From: Parasitella parasitica | Taxonomy: Eukaryota > Mucoromycota > Mucoromycetes > Mucorales > Mucoraceae | Direction of reading: 5' to 3' | DNA: 56,704 nucleotides | Assembly (NCBI GenBank): GCA_025201805.1 | Contig: MU619251.1 | Coordinates: forward strand, 1 to 56,704 | Shown here: in pieces, positions 41,672-54,352 of the stretch | How positions within the stretch are numbered: the first letter of the stretch is position 1 | How the letters are laid out: each line of letters begins with the position of its first letter | The notes under the pieces: generated by a model | The model's database searches: none | The model's input: only the letters and a program-made list of their open reading frames with translations | Told to the model about the DNA's origin: nothing | Translations under genes and position numbers: made by a program

Positions 41672-42686
41672 TTAGTTTTTTGTTGATCCAAGCTTAGTAT
41701 GTTCATCGGCAAGTTTGTGGTATTCCGCAGCGCCTTGCTCAGCTTGCCGCTTTAAATTCTCATATTCACTCTTCTTTTTCTGCAATTGCTCCACCTCTTT
41801 TTGAAGTGCTTTGATTTCCTCCTCGTATGATTTCTCCATGTCTAGCAACTTCTTTTCATCTAGCTTTGAAGAAGCATGTTCGCCTTTTGCGTACTCCAAC
41901 TCTTCTTCATGTTTCAACATGGCAATAACCAAAGTGCTTGTGCGTTCCAGAATCCTGTTTAAAAACGAGAATATCAGAAGTGAGCTTATCTACCAATCTA
42001 AAAAAAAAAAGAAAAAAGAAAAAAGTAGCCTACAATGATAAAAAGAGGGTGAATCCAGTCAAATAAAGGTTTCTTTGAGCATAAAATTTGCGAGCTTTTT
42101 GGCTTGCTTCATAGCCATAATCATGGTAAGGACGGCCGGCTTCTTCGGGCTGTTCATCTTGCTCAATACGCTGCAAGCGGTTCACAGCATCTATATATTC
42201 AAAACTCCACATTAATCTCTGATTTCACCACTGATTGTTCAATGTTTACCGATAAATAACACAAAGATGAAGCTATAATTGTGACAAACCACGCAGTCAG
42301 TATTTGTAATATTTCACTTTGCATGCGTGAAACCAAACTTACCCAAAAACAATCTTCAAAATTCCAACTGCTTTTGCAACCTACACCATGGAGTCCGTCA
42401 TAAATCACAACAATACATTGATTAAAATAAAAAATCACGCCTTACTGAAGGAGAGGAAGACACGAATCTGAACATTGCTCTACGCCAGCGAGAAGGCAAG
42501 GGGAACTAAGACATGCCATAAGTGTCTGGTTTTAGCTCGAGATTTACATGATGAAACGCTTACCACAAGGACGCCGAATGAGATCATCTAATGTTCATAT
42601 CAGCACAGTACAGGATATATTTGTTTGATACCTCACATTACCTCGAGTACCAAAATAAAGAATACAGTTGTATAGTAAATTGTCAT
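41672..42686 (-). CDS. BAP31-like endoplasmic reticulum membrane protein (Yet family)
   Basis: Seven exons: 42686-42642, 42587-42564, 42505-42446, 42380-42343, 42272-42250, 42190-42034 and 41954-41672, giving 209 aa. The N-terminus starts MTIYYTTVFFILVLEM (helix 1) and continues FPLPSRWRRAMFRFVSSSP. Two further helices follow (VAKAVGILKIVFGFIFVLFIDAV, split here only for description, and NLYLTGFTLFLSLIL). The conserved DAVNRL motif is present. Residues about 130-200 form a Glu/Lys-rich coiled coil (EEIKALQKEVEQLQKKKSEY). This matches Bap31/Yet1/Yet3, ER proteins that assist export and quality control of membrane proteins. A C-terminal KKXX retrieval signal is not evident (ends KLGSTKN). It is spaced 128 bp from SUI2 on the same strand. 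Confidence 0.9.
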
Positions 42687-42814
42687 TTTGAATATTAATA
42701 CGGAAAGAAAAAGAAAAAAAAAACCCCCCAAGTTTACAATAATAAATGTTATAGTTTTATTTTTTACCAACAAAAAAAAGGGGGGGGGGGGCGTGGAGAG
42801 AAGATTTTATAATT

Positions 42815-44040
42815 TTACATATCATCATCGCTGGCAGCAACAGCATCGCCTTCATCTTCATCACCACTGACAAGTTCGTTCTCCTTTTCTGCTTGTGCCA
42901 ACAAAGCAGCAAAATCTTTATCGTCAGAGTCAGATACCAATTTAGCTTCCTTCTCAACCTTAAATTTGGTCCAAGCGTGCTTATCCAGTTCTGTCTTTAT
43001 TGCCTCCACACACTTTTCAATAACTTCAAAACCGAGCTTCTTATCCAAGGAGTCGACAGTGACGACATAGAAAGGTGCAGCCAAATATGTAATCTTGACA
43101 GGAACGTCCTCTGAGCCAGCTGCTTCACCTGCCTTTAAAGCTGCCTTGATGGCATTTACACCATCCATACCAGTACATCTCAAGTCGAGTTCTTTTAGTT
43201 TAAAACAACACTTGTAAGCATAATATCAATATCGGATCTCTTTGTCCACTTACGAGCACGGATCTTGACAGGATTAGGGGTCATTCTACGTTTAATAATT
43301 GCCAATAATTCCTTTTGAACTTCGTCAGACATGCTCAAACCAGCAAAAACAGTGTCAAAATCACTATGAAATACGCTCATTAATCAACTTCATCCACGTC
43401 TACAAAAAAAAAAGCGCTCTTACACAATAGCCATCTTGAAAGCATCGTAAGCATGGCCAAATTTCTTGTACAAAGGCCAGCCGATGGACTCGTATAAATC
43501 TTGAAGAGGTGTGTCATTCTTTTCAGCAACGTGGCGCAGAATAGAATGAACAGCCTTTGATTTCATGTATTTTTCCTCGCATTTGATGATATCTTCGGGA
43601 GTGACACGACGCTTGGATAAATCAATATAACCTAAATGTCGCCAAGCAGTATTAGCCAACTGTGCGCGCCGCGTTAGCAATATGCATTCGTAAATGTACC
43701 CTTTTCTTCGTCAACTCTAAGAACAACCACGACTTCATCTTTGCCGACACGAATCAACTTTTGAACTGAACGGATACGTCTTCTAGACAATTCAGAGAGC
43801 AAAATCATACCCTCTCTGTCTCCATATTCGAGCTATAGTATCATAATAGCAGGGTCAGCTTTGATTTCCCTCCCTCTCTCTCTCTCTCTCCCCCCCCCCC
43901 TCAAATACGTAATAACATTTACTTACAAGCTTAACATAAGCACCCATATCTGCAATTTGACGAACATTGACCATGACAACATCGTCAACTTTGGGAAATT
44001 CATTCTCATACATACGACAAAAGAACTTGTTGTCAGCCAT
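42815..44040 (-). CDS. SUI2: eIF2-alpha, translation initiation factor 2 alpha subunit
   Basis: Exons 44040-43927, 43832-43700, 43631-43424, 43363-43254 and 43191-42815 give 313 aa. The S1 domain begins with [19 protein letters not shown]. The regulatory loop [20 protein letters not shown] carries the serine (Ser51 equivalent, in SELSRRR) that Gcn2-type kinases phosphorylate. The [11 protein letters not shown] block follows, with the helical domain and then the C-terminal alpha-beta domain (YYVVT-like PFYVVTVD). The tail is acidic. eIF2 delivers initiator tRNA to the 40S subunit. The fourth intron acceptor (ACTAAAAG) is unusual but keeps frame. A 12-G run lies just downstream of the stop. Confidence 0.97.
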
Positions 44041-45327
44041 CTTGATATATTATTACGTCTATTGAACTAACAAAAAAAGAAAAAGAAAAGGGAAGAAGCT
44101 AGGCAGGGTGAAAAATTTTTGAGGCTTTTTGCGCGGAGTTGACCCGAACTGATATCATTGATGTTTGTCTGACTGGAGCAGTGAATGTTGGAGACAGTTA
44201 ACAAATGCGAAGATGCTCTCTATAATATCTTTAGACAAGACATTGATGAATAACAGCTCATTTTGAACCTAGTTTAACAGATTAATGCTAGATTTTTGTG
44301 TCAAATCCTTTCATTTGTCAGCATTTTAATTTTTTTGTAAGAAAATGGATACTTGTGAGGCACACAAATAGTTGCCTTTTTTTTTATGCGCCACTAAAGA
44401 GGTCTTATTGAATGCACTTCTGGGTGGATGTTTCCATTAGAACCACCAATTCCAATCAATTCAAGTACTCAGAATCACGCCAAATTATTCCCCAAAGTTC
44501 GTGGTTGCTATCTAATGCCCCTTTCACCAAAAAAAAAAAGGAAAAAAAACCATCGATTTTCAGCAAATTTTCATGAGGGAATACAAGGAAAAATGAGTGA
44601 AAACCACAGTTTCTTAATTTTGACATCAAAAATGTTGGTTTTTGTTATCTGACGTAATAATCAAAAATATTTGGAAAACCTTCAATTATGGTATATGATT
44701 GTCATTTTAGGCATTATTTATGCAGATTATGGAGTTTCAGTCGAAAAACATATTTTTCTTTGGTCGCGAATTACACAGAATTTTTGATGTGCAATCAAGT
44801 CATAACTTATACCATTGGATGCGCAATCAAATCACCTACAAATACACTTACTTGGTTAATGGACATTAGTTTGATGGCTTTGGAGATCTTGATCAAAAAG
44901 TCCAAATAAATCCCAAATCCTTGGTTCGTTGAATAAAATTAAGCCAAAAATTTTTTGCTCCAACGGCATTTTTGAAATACAGTTCTTCTTTCAGCACCAT
45001 TTTGTAACATAAATGCATCGATACCTATGCGAATAGGCTCTGTGAAAGCAAGTGCTTTAAAAAGATATTCTGTAGGTGAATTAATTATTTATTGCACTGA
45101 ATAGCTTTTTCTCTCCATATTTATTGGCAAAACAAAGGGGGGGAATCGAGAGAGGATGGTATACATAATATAGGTTTTCAGCATCTAATTCGTTTCATCT
45201 TCTAATCCGTGTACACCATAGTCCAGAACTATTAATTGAGTTTTATGTTCGCTATTATCAAGTTAGTTTCTTTTTTTTTTCCTTTTTTTTTGGGCTTTAT
45301 ATACAAGTTCAATCCAATTTTGATACT
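44041..45327. other. Intergenic region, no gene seen
   Basis: 1.29 kb between the start of SUI2 and the 3' end of CDC4. Plus-strand frames at 44428-44652 and 44688-44909 have no motif and contain long A runs. The segment around 44420-44970 may be a non-autonomous mobile relic, but I could not find terminal repeats. Confidence 0.4.
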
Positions 45328-47680
45328 TTACTTTTTGACAGCGGCAATACATCTTCTTTCATCAAAACAAACTCTCCATACACCAGCAACATCTTCAATC
45401 AAATCATACATTAGTTCTCCTGTTTGCGTATCCCACATCTTGACACCGCCTTCAGAGCCAGAGATAATCTTCAACTTGTCATGCTGAAACGATGTAATCG
45501 GCGCTTGATGCCCATTACTTCCAGCTAAAATGTAAAGACGATCGCCATTAGAGGCATCCCAGATTCTCAAAGTGGCATCTGCAGCTGCACTAACCAGACA
45601 GTCATCAACAAGACCCAGTAAGCCCACCAAAATGGCGTGCCCTAGACAGATGTTCGATTATCGATAAGTAACCATGGCTCAAATTCAAATATTAAAGTGA
45701 GAAAGTGGGGGGGGGAGGAAGGGAGGAGAAGTTTACCTTGCAATACATATTTACATTCGCCACCATCTATTCCCCAAATCCTCACCGATGCATCTAAACT
45801 ACCGCTGATGCAGTGTCGACGCTTTGGATCAATAGCCACACAGTACACCTTCATGGTATGGCCCTTTAAAATGTGTACTTTTTTGCCGGTTTCTAGATTC
45901 CATACAATGACATTATTGTCATAACTTCCACTTACTAAAATATTGCCGTGAACAGCCAGATCTCGCACCGAGTGCTCATGTTCAACCAGTTTATATTTCA
46001 AAAACCGCTGTGATATCACATCATCTTCTAAGCAAGTAGATAAAGGCAGTTGAGGCTCTTTTTCCAGGTCAGGGAGTCTCCAAACGCGGATAGTCATGTC
46101 TCTCGAGCCACTGACAATAATCGGTTCGCTAGGTTCGATGGTAATCGAGCCATCGGGATTGACGATTTTGGAAGGCATAACAATTTTCAAGCATCGTACT
46201 GTGCTCGAATGACCTCTCAAGATGAATCGGCACACGCCCTTTTCGATATCCCACACACGGATGGTTCTATCAATAGAGCCTGTAACCAAAGTATTGCCAA
46301 TATACTGCAAAGCCCAGACTCCGTTATCATGGCCGTTCAGCACACGCTTCAGGTTGCCAGTGTTGATGTCGTACACATTAATGCTATGATCATCTGATCC
46401 AGTGATGATTTTCTCGTCGTCGAATTGCAAGCAAGTCACCAAGTCCTCCTCATGGCCTTCCAGCAGCATTTTGTGATGCAGATTTTGACGCCAGTTCCGT
46501 CGCATGATGGTGTGGCGACGCACAATCTGCTTGTTCGAGTTTTGCAGCCTTTCACTAGTAGTAGGTACGAAATCCAACTGCTTCATCTTTAGTTTCCAGA
46601 CTTCCGAAGCATTGTCGACAAGGGTTTTCCATGAGCGATTGACACCCGATGCACGGCAAAGGGATCGAACATCCAGATACGAGAGCACGATCTCAGCAAC
46701 GCTGCGGGGTAGATTGATGACAATGTCTTTTTTCAACACTTGCATGATGGTTGCGTTGGCCATACGCAATGCATTTCGAGGAGATCTCTTGAGCAATTGG
46801 AACATGAGGTAAGTTTGAATGTTATCTGGTAGGATATCAAACATTTCAATTAGTGATGAAGGCTCAAGCAATGTTGAATTATGAGTATTGTTATTAGAGT
46901 GGATAGTATTAGTGAATGTAGAATTAATAGAAGTGGTAGTAATGGCAGTCGTGGTGCTGATGGTGGGAGCTGCCGTATCCATGGCATCATCCTGTTGCCA
47001 GGGATCTTCATGATCTAAATCGGACACAGGTGACGGAAGAGCAGAATTCGGACTATCAGGTATAATGTCTGCCATTGCTTCTGCTGTGGCATAGGAAGGT
47101 CCAGGTGAGTGTGTACTGCTTGCTGAAGCTGGTATTTGTAAAGCGGCGTTGTTTGTTTGCTCAAAATCTTCGATAGTTTCTAATTCTGCTCGTTTATAAC
47201 TTCTTTCGTCATCCCAGGTTGAGGCTGATCTTTTTCTGGCTGCAGTTATCTATTGGGGAAGGGAAAAAAAAATTTACTATTTTCAAAATAGATTGCCATA
47301 ATCTTGATTTTTACCTGTAATTCTTCGAATAACCCATGCTTTCCATCCACTTTAAATCTAAATCCTTTCATGGTACTTGGGGTTGCGACGTTGGCTAGAG
47401 GGTATAAGTCAGGATTCAAAGAGTACGGAGGGTCAAAATGAAGCTGAGGAAGAATTATCGGATTTGCAGATGTGGCCTCTGTGTGTGTGATATGATTAAA
47501 ATGGGTATGATGCTGTGATTGAGCTTGCGACTGTAGCTCTGGGTGCGATGATTGTGGCTGTGGGTGAGAATGGTGGTGCTGTTGTGCATAACCTGCCGAC
47601 GAATGTCTGTTTGGTGAAGGTAAAGGTGAGGACAACTGGAGCTCAGCAATCGTTAATGGTACACCTGGTGTACTTCTCAT
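45328..47680 (-). CDS. CDC4: CDC4/FBW7-type F-box WD40 substrate receptor of SCF ubiquitin ligase
   Basis: Exons 47680-47315, 47249-45737 and 45641-45328 give 730 aa. The first 250 residues are low-complexity (His/Gln-rich, then Ser/Thr-rich). A dimerisation-like helix (SLIEMFDILPDNIQTYLMFQ) precedes the F-box at about residues 299-345 (INLPRSVAEIVLSYLDVRSL). The Skp1-binding box is followed by eight WD blades, for example LEGHEEDLVTCLQFDDEKII, TGSIDRTIRVWD, VSGSRDMTIRVWRL, LVSAAADATLRIWD and KIISGSEGGVKMWD. Arginines in the IRVW strands are in the position of the phosphodegron-binding residues of Cdc4/Fbw7. It selects phosphorylated cell-cycle inhibitors and transcription factors for degradation. 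It is Cdc4 rather than Met30, judging by the helix before the F-box and the final blades. Confidence 0.93.
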
Positions 47681-48572
47681 CGTTTATTTGCTCAGGTGGA
47701 ATAGAGAAAGAGAGAAAGAGAAAGAGGGAAGCGAGAAATTTATTAAGGAGAAGTTCTAAAATAAAAAGGGAAGGGGTCAACTTATACACAAAAGAGAAAC
47801 AAACGAATGAAAAATGGTGTGTTGTTAGACTTTTATACTCTTGATGATGGAAAGTTGAATTCTACAACAGATGGGCCAATAAATGGTCCACATCCAAATT
47901 TGCAAAAGTGACACAATGAAATACATACACAAAGAGTCTGTTATAATTTTGATGTGGAGCCCTAATCGTATTACACCATGACATTGGCATGAATTGAATG
48001 TTTTATTGAACGATACTATACAACGGCCCGAAGAATGATTAAAAATAACACCAGCTCATTTCAGGAGGGCTAATAGATGGTGATAATGATTATGAATAAT
48101 GTTGATCAATAACAACACCATGAATCATGCTACAATGATACATCGTAAATTTGAGAAATTTGTCTTCTTGTATGTCTTGAAGACGTATCTTTAACAAAAC
48201 ATTTCTTTTTGCAAACCAAGCAAAAAACAAGAAAAAAAAAAAGCCACATGGTCTGAACATTTTCAATGTCGATCATTCAGGGCGGGTTCTGTAGTAGCGG
48301 ATCCATAACCGGTTTGGGTATTTCCATAGCAAAACCATGTCAAACTACAATAAAATGTCAAGCAGACAATGCCTGGGTTATTACTGCTGATTTTGATTAG
48401 TATGAATAGGAAATGTATAAAAATACAACTTGTAAATGAGCTCTTGTAGGCTTTGCGGGTTAATTACACTTCATTTTTTTTTCAGGATGTGATTTATAAA
48501 TAACCCACTCTCAATTTACCAGATGTTTAAAACTGAATTGCCCAGCTTTACGAAAATAAATTGTTCTACTTT
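47681..48572. other. CDC4 upstream region and repeat-like DNA
   Basis: No gene. The first 200 bp form the CDC4 leader, purine-rich on the plus strand. Around 48278-48330 is a GC-richer patch (GGGCGGGTTCTGTAGTAGCGG and nearby ACCGGTTTGGG) unlike its surroundings, which may be the end of a non-autonomous DNA element. Confidence 0.35.
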
Positions 48573-49750
48573 TTAGAAATATTTCACCAGACAGTAAAGC
48601 AACCACAAAGGTTCTTTATTCAAGCATTTAGGGATTACATTGATCGAGTGTTGAATGAAGTTTTTTATATGTTCAACAGGACCATCTTCACTGCCTTCAA
48701 TTATTCTTGAAAAAGGTGTTTCCGTAACTTTCAATTTCTCACTTCCAACTCGATCCTTCAGCACTTTCCAAAACATCTCTATAGGATTGAGTTCAGGCGA
48801 ATATGGAGGGAGGTAGACTGGTATATAACCCCTTACTAAAATGATAGGGTTAACGGCATCACGAGAATGGATCGGAGCGTAACCCGTAATCATTGAAATC
48901 CTTTCATGTTGGGAAATGCATCCATAATGTCTAAAGTTTCGCTGATGAATTGCACAAAATGGCCAGCTGTAGTTCCTTTTGGTATAGTGCCAACAGAATC
49001 CTCCGGTGTCTTTCTCTTTTCAGCACCAATAACTCTTGGTTTTTTTTTGACATTGCCCGGCTCTCTTATGCTTACATTCACAACACCAAATGCTGAAACT
49101 GCACCAATAACTGTTTGTGATGCACCCTTCGTAAAAGCTGTTTCTTCAATTGCTGGTTTACCACGCTGTGCTCAACCTCTTGAACGACGTATATTTACAT
49201 CGAATCCTGAATCCTGCTTTATCAAAGAAAACGCAATTTTTCATGAAATGCAAATTTTTGTTTTGCCATTCTTCAATCCAGTTTGCGCGAGCCTCAAGGG
49301 TCATCTGACTATTTCTCTCCTTGTAGTTCTCTTTCATGAATCCAGCAACCCTACTCTGTTTTATTTCCAAATGTTCAAAGCTTTGAGTTAAATTTTCGAC
49401 TGCATCCTGGATAACAGCTGAGGGATTCTCATCGAAAAAGTTAATCAAGTCCATTTTGTGGTTCTTGTTTAGTTGACTTGGCATTCTTTTGATGTACAAT
49501 TCGTTTTTTAAAAGGGTGCCTTCTTCTCAAGGTCTTTTTCGTACTTTCTCTTCCACATTCTCGCAGCTTCAGGATTAATGTTGGCAAGTTTAGCTGCTCC
49601 AGTGGGTTTTATCAACTTTTCATGCAGGAAAAAGAAATATCGTAGTCGATCTTCGTTTGTGTAAATGTTACAAGCTGAGCTTCTTTCCTTCTTGACGGTT
49701 ATTTCCTCTTCGTTTTCTACGATGACTTTTTTATTTTATTTTTGATGAAC
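48573..49750 (-). pseudogene. Broken Tc1/mariner transposase
   Basis: Pieces in several frames keep the order of a Tc1-like transposase. First is a helix-turn-helix part near 49740-49520 (YFFFLHEKLIKP...NPEAARMWKRKY). Then come 49499-49158 (VFFDKAGF at the first catalytic Asp), 49081-48890 (KKKPRVIGAEKRKTPEDSVG and GTIPKGTTAGHFVQF) and 48893-48573 (YIPVYLPPYSPELNPIEMFW, with the catalytic Glu). The second catalytic Asp, expected in a MDNAPIH-type motif, is Gly (ITGYAPIH). Stops and frameshifts separate the pieces. An open frame further upstream (49923-49717) may be part of the same gene. Terminal inverted repeats were not found. Confidence 0.8.
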
Positions 49751-49923
49751 TTGTGTAGATTCGTCAAATTAGCTAATCGGCCATCTTCATAACAGAAATT
49801 CATCTCGAAACACATTGGATACAGCCGCATATATTCTCTTTTTATAATTCTATAACTGACCCCTTCCCACTCCTTATATATATTACACTGATCGTTTATG
49901 TTTTGTGCTCGGTGGGGTAGCAT

Positions 49924-51087
49924 GTAGTGTTATCCGCCTGCTCTATATTATCTTATTTTGTGGTGCATTAATAAAATTAGCTTTTTCCCCCTTCTACGTT
50001 TATTTTTGTCAATCACTCCATATAGCGTTGGAGATTGATATTATGGTCAAAAAAGTAATAGGATAGTCAATTGTTTGGAGCTCAATTGGTCAATGTTTGA
50101 ATTTCATTTGGCTTGTCCATTTACTGATGAAGAAGTTCTGTGGAATCTGATGTCGACAAAGTACGTTCATTTGCTACACGTTTGTTTAATCACATATTAA
50201 AAACATGAACATAGCGCTGAATGTTACTTTTGTTATATGCAGTTAGACTTATGTACATGTCAATTATTCTCGATACGTGATCTACATTGAGAACAGAGGT
50301 CAGTGTAAGTGTTTTAACACTGATATCACTGTACAAATGATATAATGATCTATTACTACTATGCTTTGAAGGAAACGTGTGTAAGTTTCATAGTCAAGAT
50401 ATAGAAATACAGTATATCAGGATTCGGCTGTATAATTGATGATCAGTTGAAGCTCTTGCAAGGAAAAGACCAATGACTCATTAAAGTCATCTTTTATTTG
50501 GACCTGTCAACTTCTGACATTGTTTTTATTATTAACGAATTTCCGAATCTAACAGAGAACCATAATGAGAGCCATTATAAGAGCGGCCTGGCTCGCAAGA
50601 TTCGTTGTAACAGGATGTTAATTACTTATTGGCTTAAACTAAAGATTTATCTTGCATTCAGCGTATTGTTGCCTATAGTTAATTAATCATTTGCACACAG
50701 GCGTTTTATGCCTGACTTCAAAATCAAGTTTGTTCACTATTTTTTTTGAGAAGAAATAAAGTGCATCTTAACCTACTACGGTACATTAGCTTACGATGAA
50801 TAACGTCCAGCATGTTCAACTTCTCTATAACTGTCATCTTTGTAAAAGAAACGAGCTGTTTTACACATATACACACACACACACACCGAGCTACGGTAAA
50901 AAAAATCGACCTACTTTCTTACTGGGGATGCACAGCTCGCATCTGCAGCGGGCTGTTCCGCTTAACACAATGCTAAGTCAAGGGAAACGAAAAACAATGA
51001 GTAAAAATAACATTTATGAACTGTATAAAGATATAATATATAATGATTTTTTGGTATTTTTAATGTAAAATCCTCGAGTCAAGTTGG
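49924..51087. other. Repeat-derived intergenic DNA, no gene seen
   Basis: 1.16 kb without supported coding sequence. A CA microsatellite lies at about 50866-50885. The 62-codon plus-strand frame at 50498-50686 shows no motif. Confidence 0.4.
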
Positions 51088-51802
51088 TTAATTTTGAAAA
51101 ATCTCAATATAGACAACATTTGATGTATATACTCCTTCGTGGCTTAAGGTGGATGATGGCTGAGGAGCAACTAAAACTTTGATGTCATCTGGCCCTTCAA
51201 CTCGAGATAGGGCGGCGTATAATTGGCCATGCGAGAAAACTGGGACAGGAAGATACAGCCCTACAGATTCCAGAGTTTGACATGACAAAAGCTGGTCTGG
51301 CAGGGAACTGACAACGCTTTACGCCGCCTTGTTCGACTTTTGACGTTTAACGTAACTCTGGGTATGAGCACAACATTGCCTTGATAATGTCCAGTTGCAA
51401 CTTCAGCCTGTAAATCTGAGCAAATGCAGGCGAACTATTCTCAGTTGGAAGTAAGGACCCAATTCTATGGTAAATGCTTCCATGGATTCTGAAAGCGTAG
51501 GCACCACCACGTGAATTTTGAACACTGCCATCCAAGTTAACCCCCATTGACGCGAAGCCAAGTGCGTTGTTATAAGAGCGCACATTTTTCTTGTACTCTA
51601 CGCTTCTACGATTGTTGTTTTGGACCAAATCAGCAATGAATCGTGTTGTAGCTTCTAAAGGTGGAAGAACATATTGGGCTACACCGCAGTATAATTGGAA
51701 CCTGGCCCTCGAAACTCCTCCCTCAGAACGCTCGTGAAGCCACATCAAAGCATTGCAAGAAGGGCATCTAGTAGGCGAACACTTACTCAGTACCCACGGC
51801 AA
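51088..51802 (-). pseudogene. Internally deleted Helitron (Rep-helicase) relic
   Basis: At 51802-51347 the frame matches the Helitron-like N-terminal domain: CPSCNALMWLHERS near the start, then YNNALGFASMGVNLDGSVQN and AYAFRIHGSIYHRIGSLLP. At 51288-51088 the frame matches the very end of the Pif1-type helicase: CQTLESVGLYLPVPVFSHGQ, then LYAALSRVEGPDDIKVLV. About 50 bp separate them, whereas a full-length protein would have over a thousand residues (Rep HUH nuclease and most helicase motifs) in between. Both pieces are on the minus strand in the correct order, so this is an internal deletion. The TC start and the CTRR-hairpin end were not located. Confidence 0.85.
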
Positions 51803-51849
51803 GTATTTACGTTGAGTATATTATACTCATAAAACACCACTAAAGTCCA

Positions 51850-52880
51850 GTGCCTTGCAAACACCCAGCGATTGAAGCAGCGTTTAGTAAACTTGAAGAA
51901 GAAAAGAAATGGAAACTCTCGACCGGTAAAATCGTTGATGACGTTTTGTACGAGTTTGGGAAGCAATGTCTTGTGGGCCACCGAGCTTGCTCCATGATTT
52001 TAGATTTGCGAGACAAAAATCATTTGAAGGAATGTACAGAGGCGGAGATTGAGGAGATGAAGATAAAGAACCCTATTCAATTCATCAGCCCTATACCAAA
52101 AGAACTTGCGACTTATATCAATGCATTCAATCTTACAAATTTTAAAGATCTACGAGCTTAGCTCTTAAAAGCGCAAGATTGGGAAATTAACCATAGTACT
52201 GATGAGGATCATGATTTGGATTGGGTCAAGCACACCATCCATTCCTTTGTAAGACTGTACGAATCAGGAAATCTGAAAACCGTTCATAAGGAATCATGGT
52301 ACAAATGCGCGTGTGCGGTCCTTGATCGATACTATATTCGATGGTCTTGAAAGTTTACAAGTTGTGCGGTAAATCTATAGCGAAAAATATGTACAAAAAT
52401 ATGTATTAAATTGCATTATATGTTAAGTGGGGAAGCGTCTAGTGCAGCAACTACTAAGTGGGAAAATGTTGACTGAGTGATTGGTTCGAAAGACAAAATA
52501 ACTCGACTTAATTATACGGGAAAGCAAAATGCAACATGAACACGCTTACGAGTATTATGTTGGTGGTACCGCAATTCAGTATCATAATACAAATACACTT
52601 GAAGAAAAGAGATTAAAGCTGCCGAAGACCATAAAAGACATGCTTAATGATCTTAGAATATACAACAATGACGACCGTACGGTACCAACCTTGTCTGTGT
52701 TTGGAATCTATTATGCTGGACTATCTTTTACATGCTGATAGGCCATCAATGTATATTACCAGAATTACTCACTTAAAAGATCACCATATCGCTAGTGATG
52801 TAGCTTCTTTTGGTAGTACCATCTTGCCCTTGTTGGTGCTGATATGGCAGGTTAAGCAACAGATTATTAAAGTACTGTAA
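51850..52880 (+). pseudogene. Decayed copy of the Mucorales family found at 54353-56124
   Basis: 51850-52161 reads EEEKKWKLSTGKIVDDVLYE through CSMILDLRDKNH and matches MWKLSTGTVVEEKMKEFA and HSMILDLSD of the intact gene. After a stop (52159-52161) the frame continues with DLDWVKHTIHSFVRLYESGN to 52350. A later part (52529-52880, with a frame change) matches the C-terminal third (MYITRITHLKDH). The intron that separates the two first blocks in the intact gene is absent here, so the copy is intron-poor. Several stops and frameshifts make it non-functional. Confidence 0.8.
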
Positions 52881-53712
52881 AAAAATTTCATATTGTCACA
52901 TCAAGCGCAACTTAATACAAGCAACAGTAGTGATTGGCTGCAGAGTTGTCTATACCAAAATGCAGTTATTGTCATGCCTACCACATCTACTTCGTAAACA
53001 AGAAGCGCAAGACTGATAATTAAATACAAAAAGCTACCGATCCCTTTCCTTTTCGAATTTTTACAAATCATCTTCGAAGCTCATCTTCAAATTTCTCTAT
53101 ATCATCACTATTTTATATTGTATTTTCGATTGTTAATAGCAAACAGTATTGTTACTTTAAATGTCCTATTAAAATGCCTTTGGTTTTTGAAAGCCGTTTA
53201 TAAGAAAAACTGTGTCAAAAGTTGGCAAGCTCAAATAAAAGATGACTTTGTTAACCTTTGTGTTTTATTCCATAAAAACACAATTGGCTTTCAGAAAACA
53301 TGATAGAAATTAATCAGGTAAAGATCTGTTAATAATATTCAAAAATAGAGGGTTCATATACTTTCTACGAACCGAGAGAGGTAATGCGAGGATAAAGGTT
53401 TTTGTGATGAGATCTGGGAGATGGGGTAGATTGTCTCTATCCTAATTGTCATGTCATATTATTTTTGATCTGATGATTTGCTCTTTAGTAGTTTATTTTA
53501 TATTGACAACCGGTTGTAGAATTGAAACATCAACTACGTTGTAATATTGTTTTGATTTTGTTTTTTTCACTTCGGTATTTAGCACAAAGTCTCTTGCATC
53601 TTTAATTTTTTAATTAATCAATATAAATCAAGGTCGTTTAAATCAGTAAAATATAACCAAGCAAAAAGAAAAAAGACTGGTACAAGTATATAAAGCGTTT
53701 GTAGAGGCTCAA
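52881..53712. other. Intergenic region, no gene seen
   Basis: No supported coding sequence or recognisable repeat in about 0.8 kb between two pseudogenes. Confidence 0.45.
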
Positions 53713-54246
53713 TCACATTTTTGTACCCATAAAAATACCAAACTTGACAGCTTGGCGAACGCCCAAATCCTACATGATTTCTTGCAAAAAAAGAAGATAT
53801 CTATTATCCAGCCATAATTCTTTACCTTCAGATCCACCAGGAATAGCAAAAGCTCTAACTTCAAGATACAATCTTTGGATCTTCTCGCCTTGACCGCCTC
53901 TGGTGTAAGCTAAACCACCGAAAATTTGAGCAGCTTCATGAGCACAATATTCAAATGTCTGGGTTGACTGAGCCTTACATTAAGCAGTAGGACCGCCCTA
54001 GTTGAAAACGCACCCAAAGTTAGTATATTTTTGTCAGTCAAGCCATATAGCAGCTATTTATGAGCTTTTTACCAAACGAATAGGCTGGATTTCGGCAGGC
54101 TTCTGAATGGTTTGGTAGGCGAGAGATTCTATCCAAGCGTGAGTAGCCTCAACTTGTCTAATCATATTAGCAATTTTGTTACGAATAACTGGGTGATCAA
54201 TCAATTTCTTTTCCAAAAGTTTTTCGTTTGTTGGCATAATATCCAC
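53713..54246 (-). pseudogene. 5'-truncated acyl-CoA dehydrogenase pseudogene
   Basis: Only the C-terminal third remains. The first piece is LIDHPVIRNKIANMIRQVEA and THAWIESLAYQTI, joined through a recognisable intron to GGPTA. The second is QSTQTFEYCAHEAAQIFGGL, AYTRGGQGEKIQRLYLEVRA and FAIPGGSE, then a second intron and DLGVRQAVKFGIFMG. These are the hallmark motifs of acyl-CoA dehydrogenase helices (GGxAYTRxGxGEKIxRLYREV). Two nonsense codons (TAA after GGPTA, TAG before DLGVRQ) and the missing FAD and active-site N-terminal domains show it is dead. Introns are retained, so it arose by DNA-level duplication or capture, not by retrotransposition. Confidence 0.85.
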
Positions 54247-54352
54247 ACGAATAATAAGGCATAAGTAAATTGCGCGCTTGCTGTTGCTTGACTAGCTTTT
54301 TTGTTGTGTAAAATTACTTTTTGATCAGTATCATAGTTACTAAATTACAACA

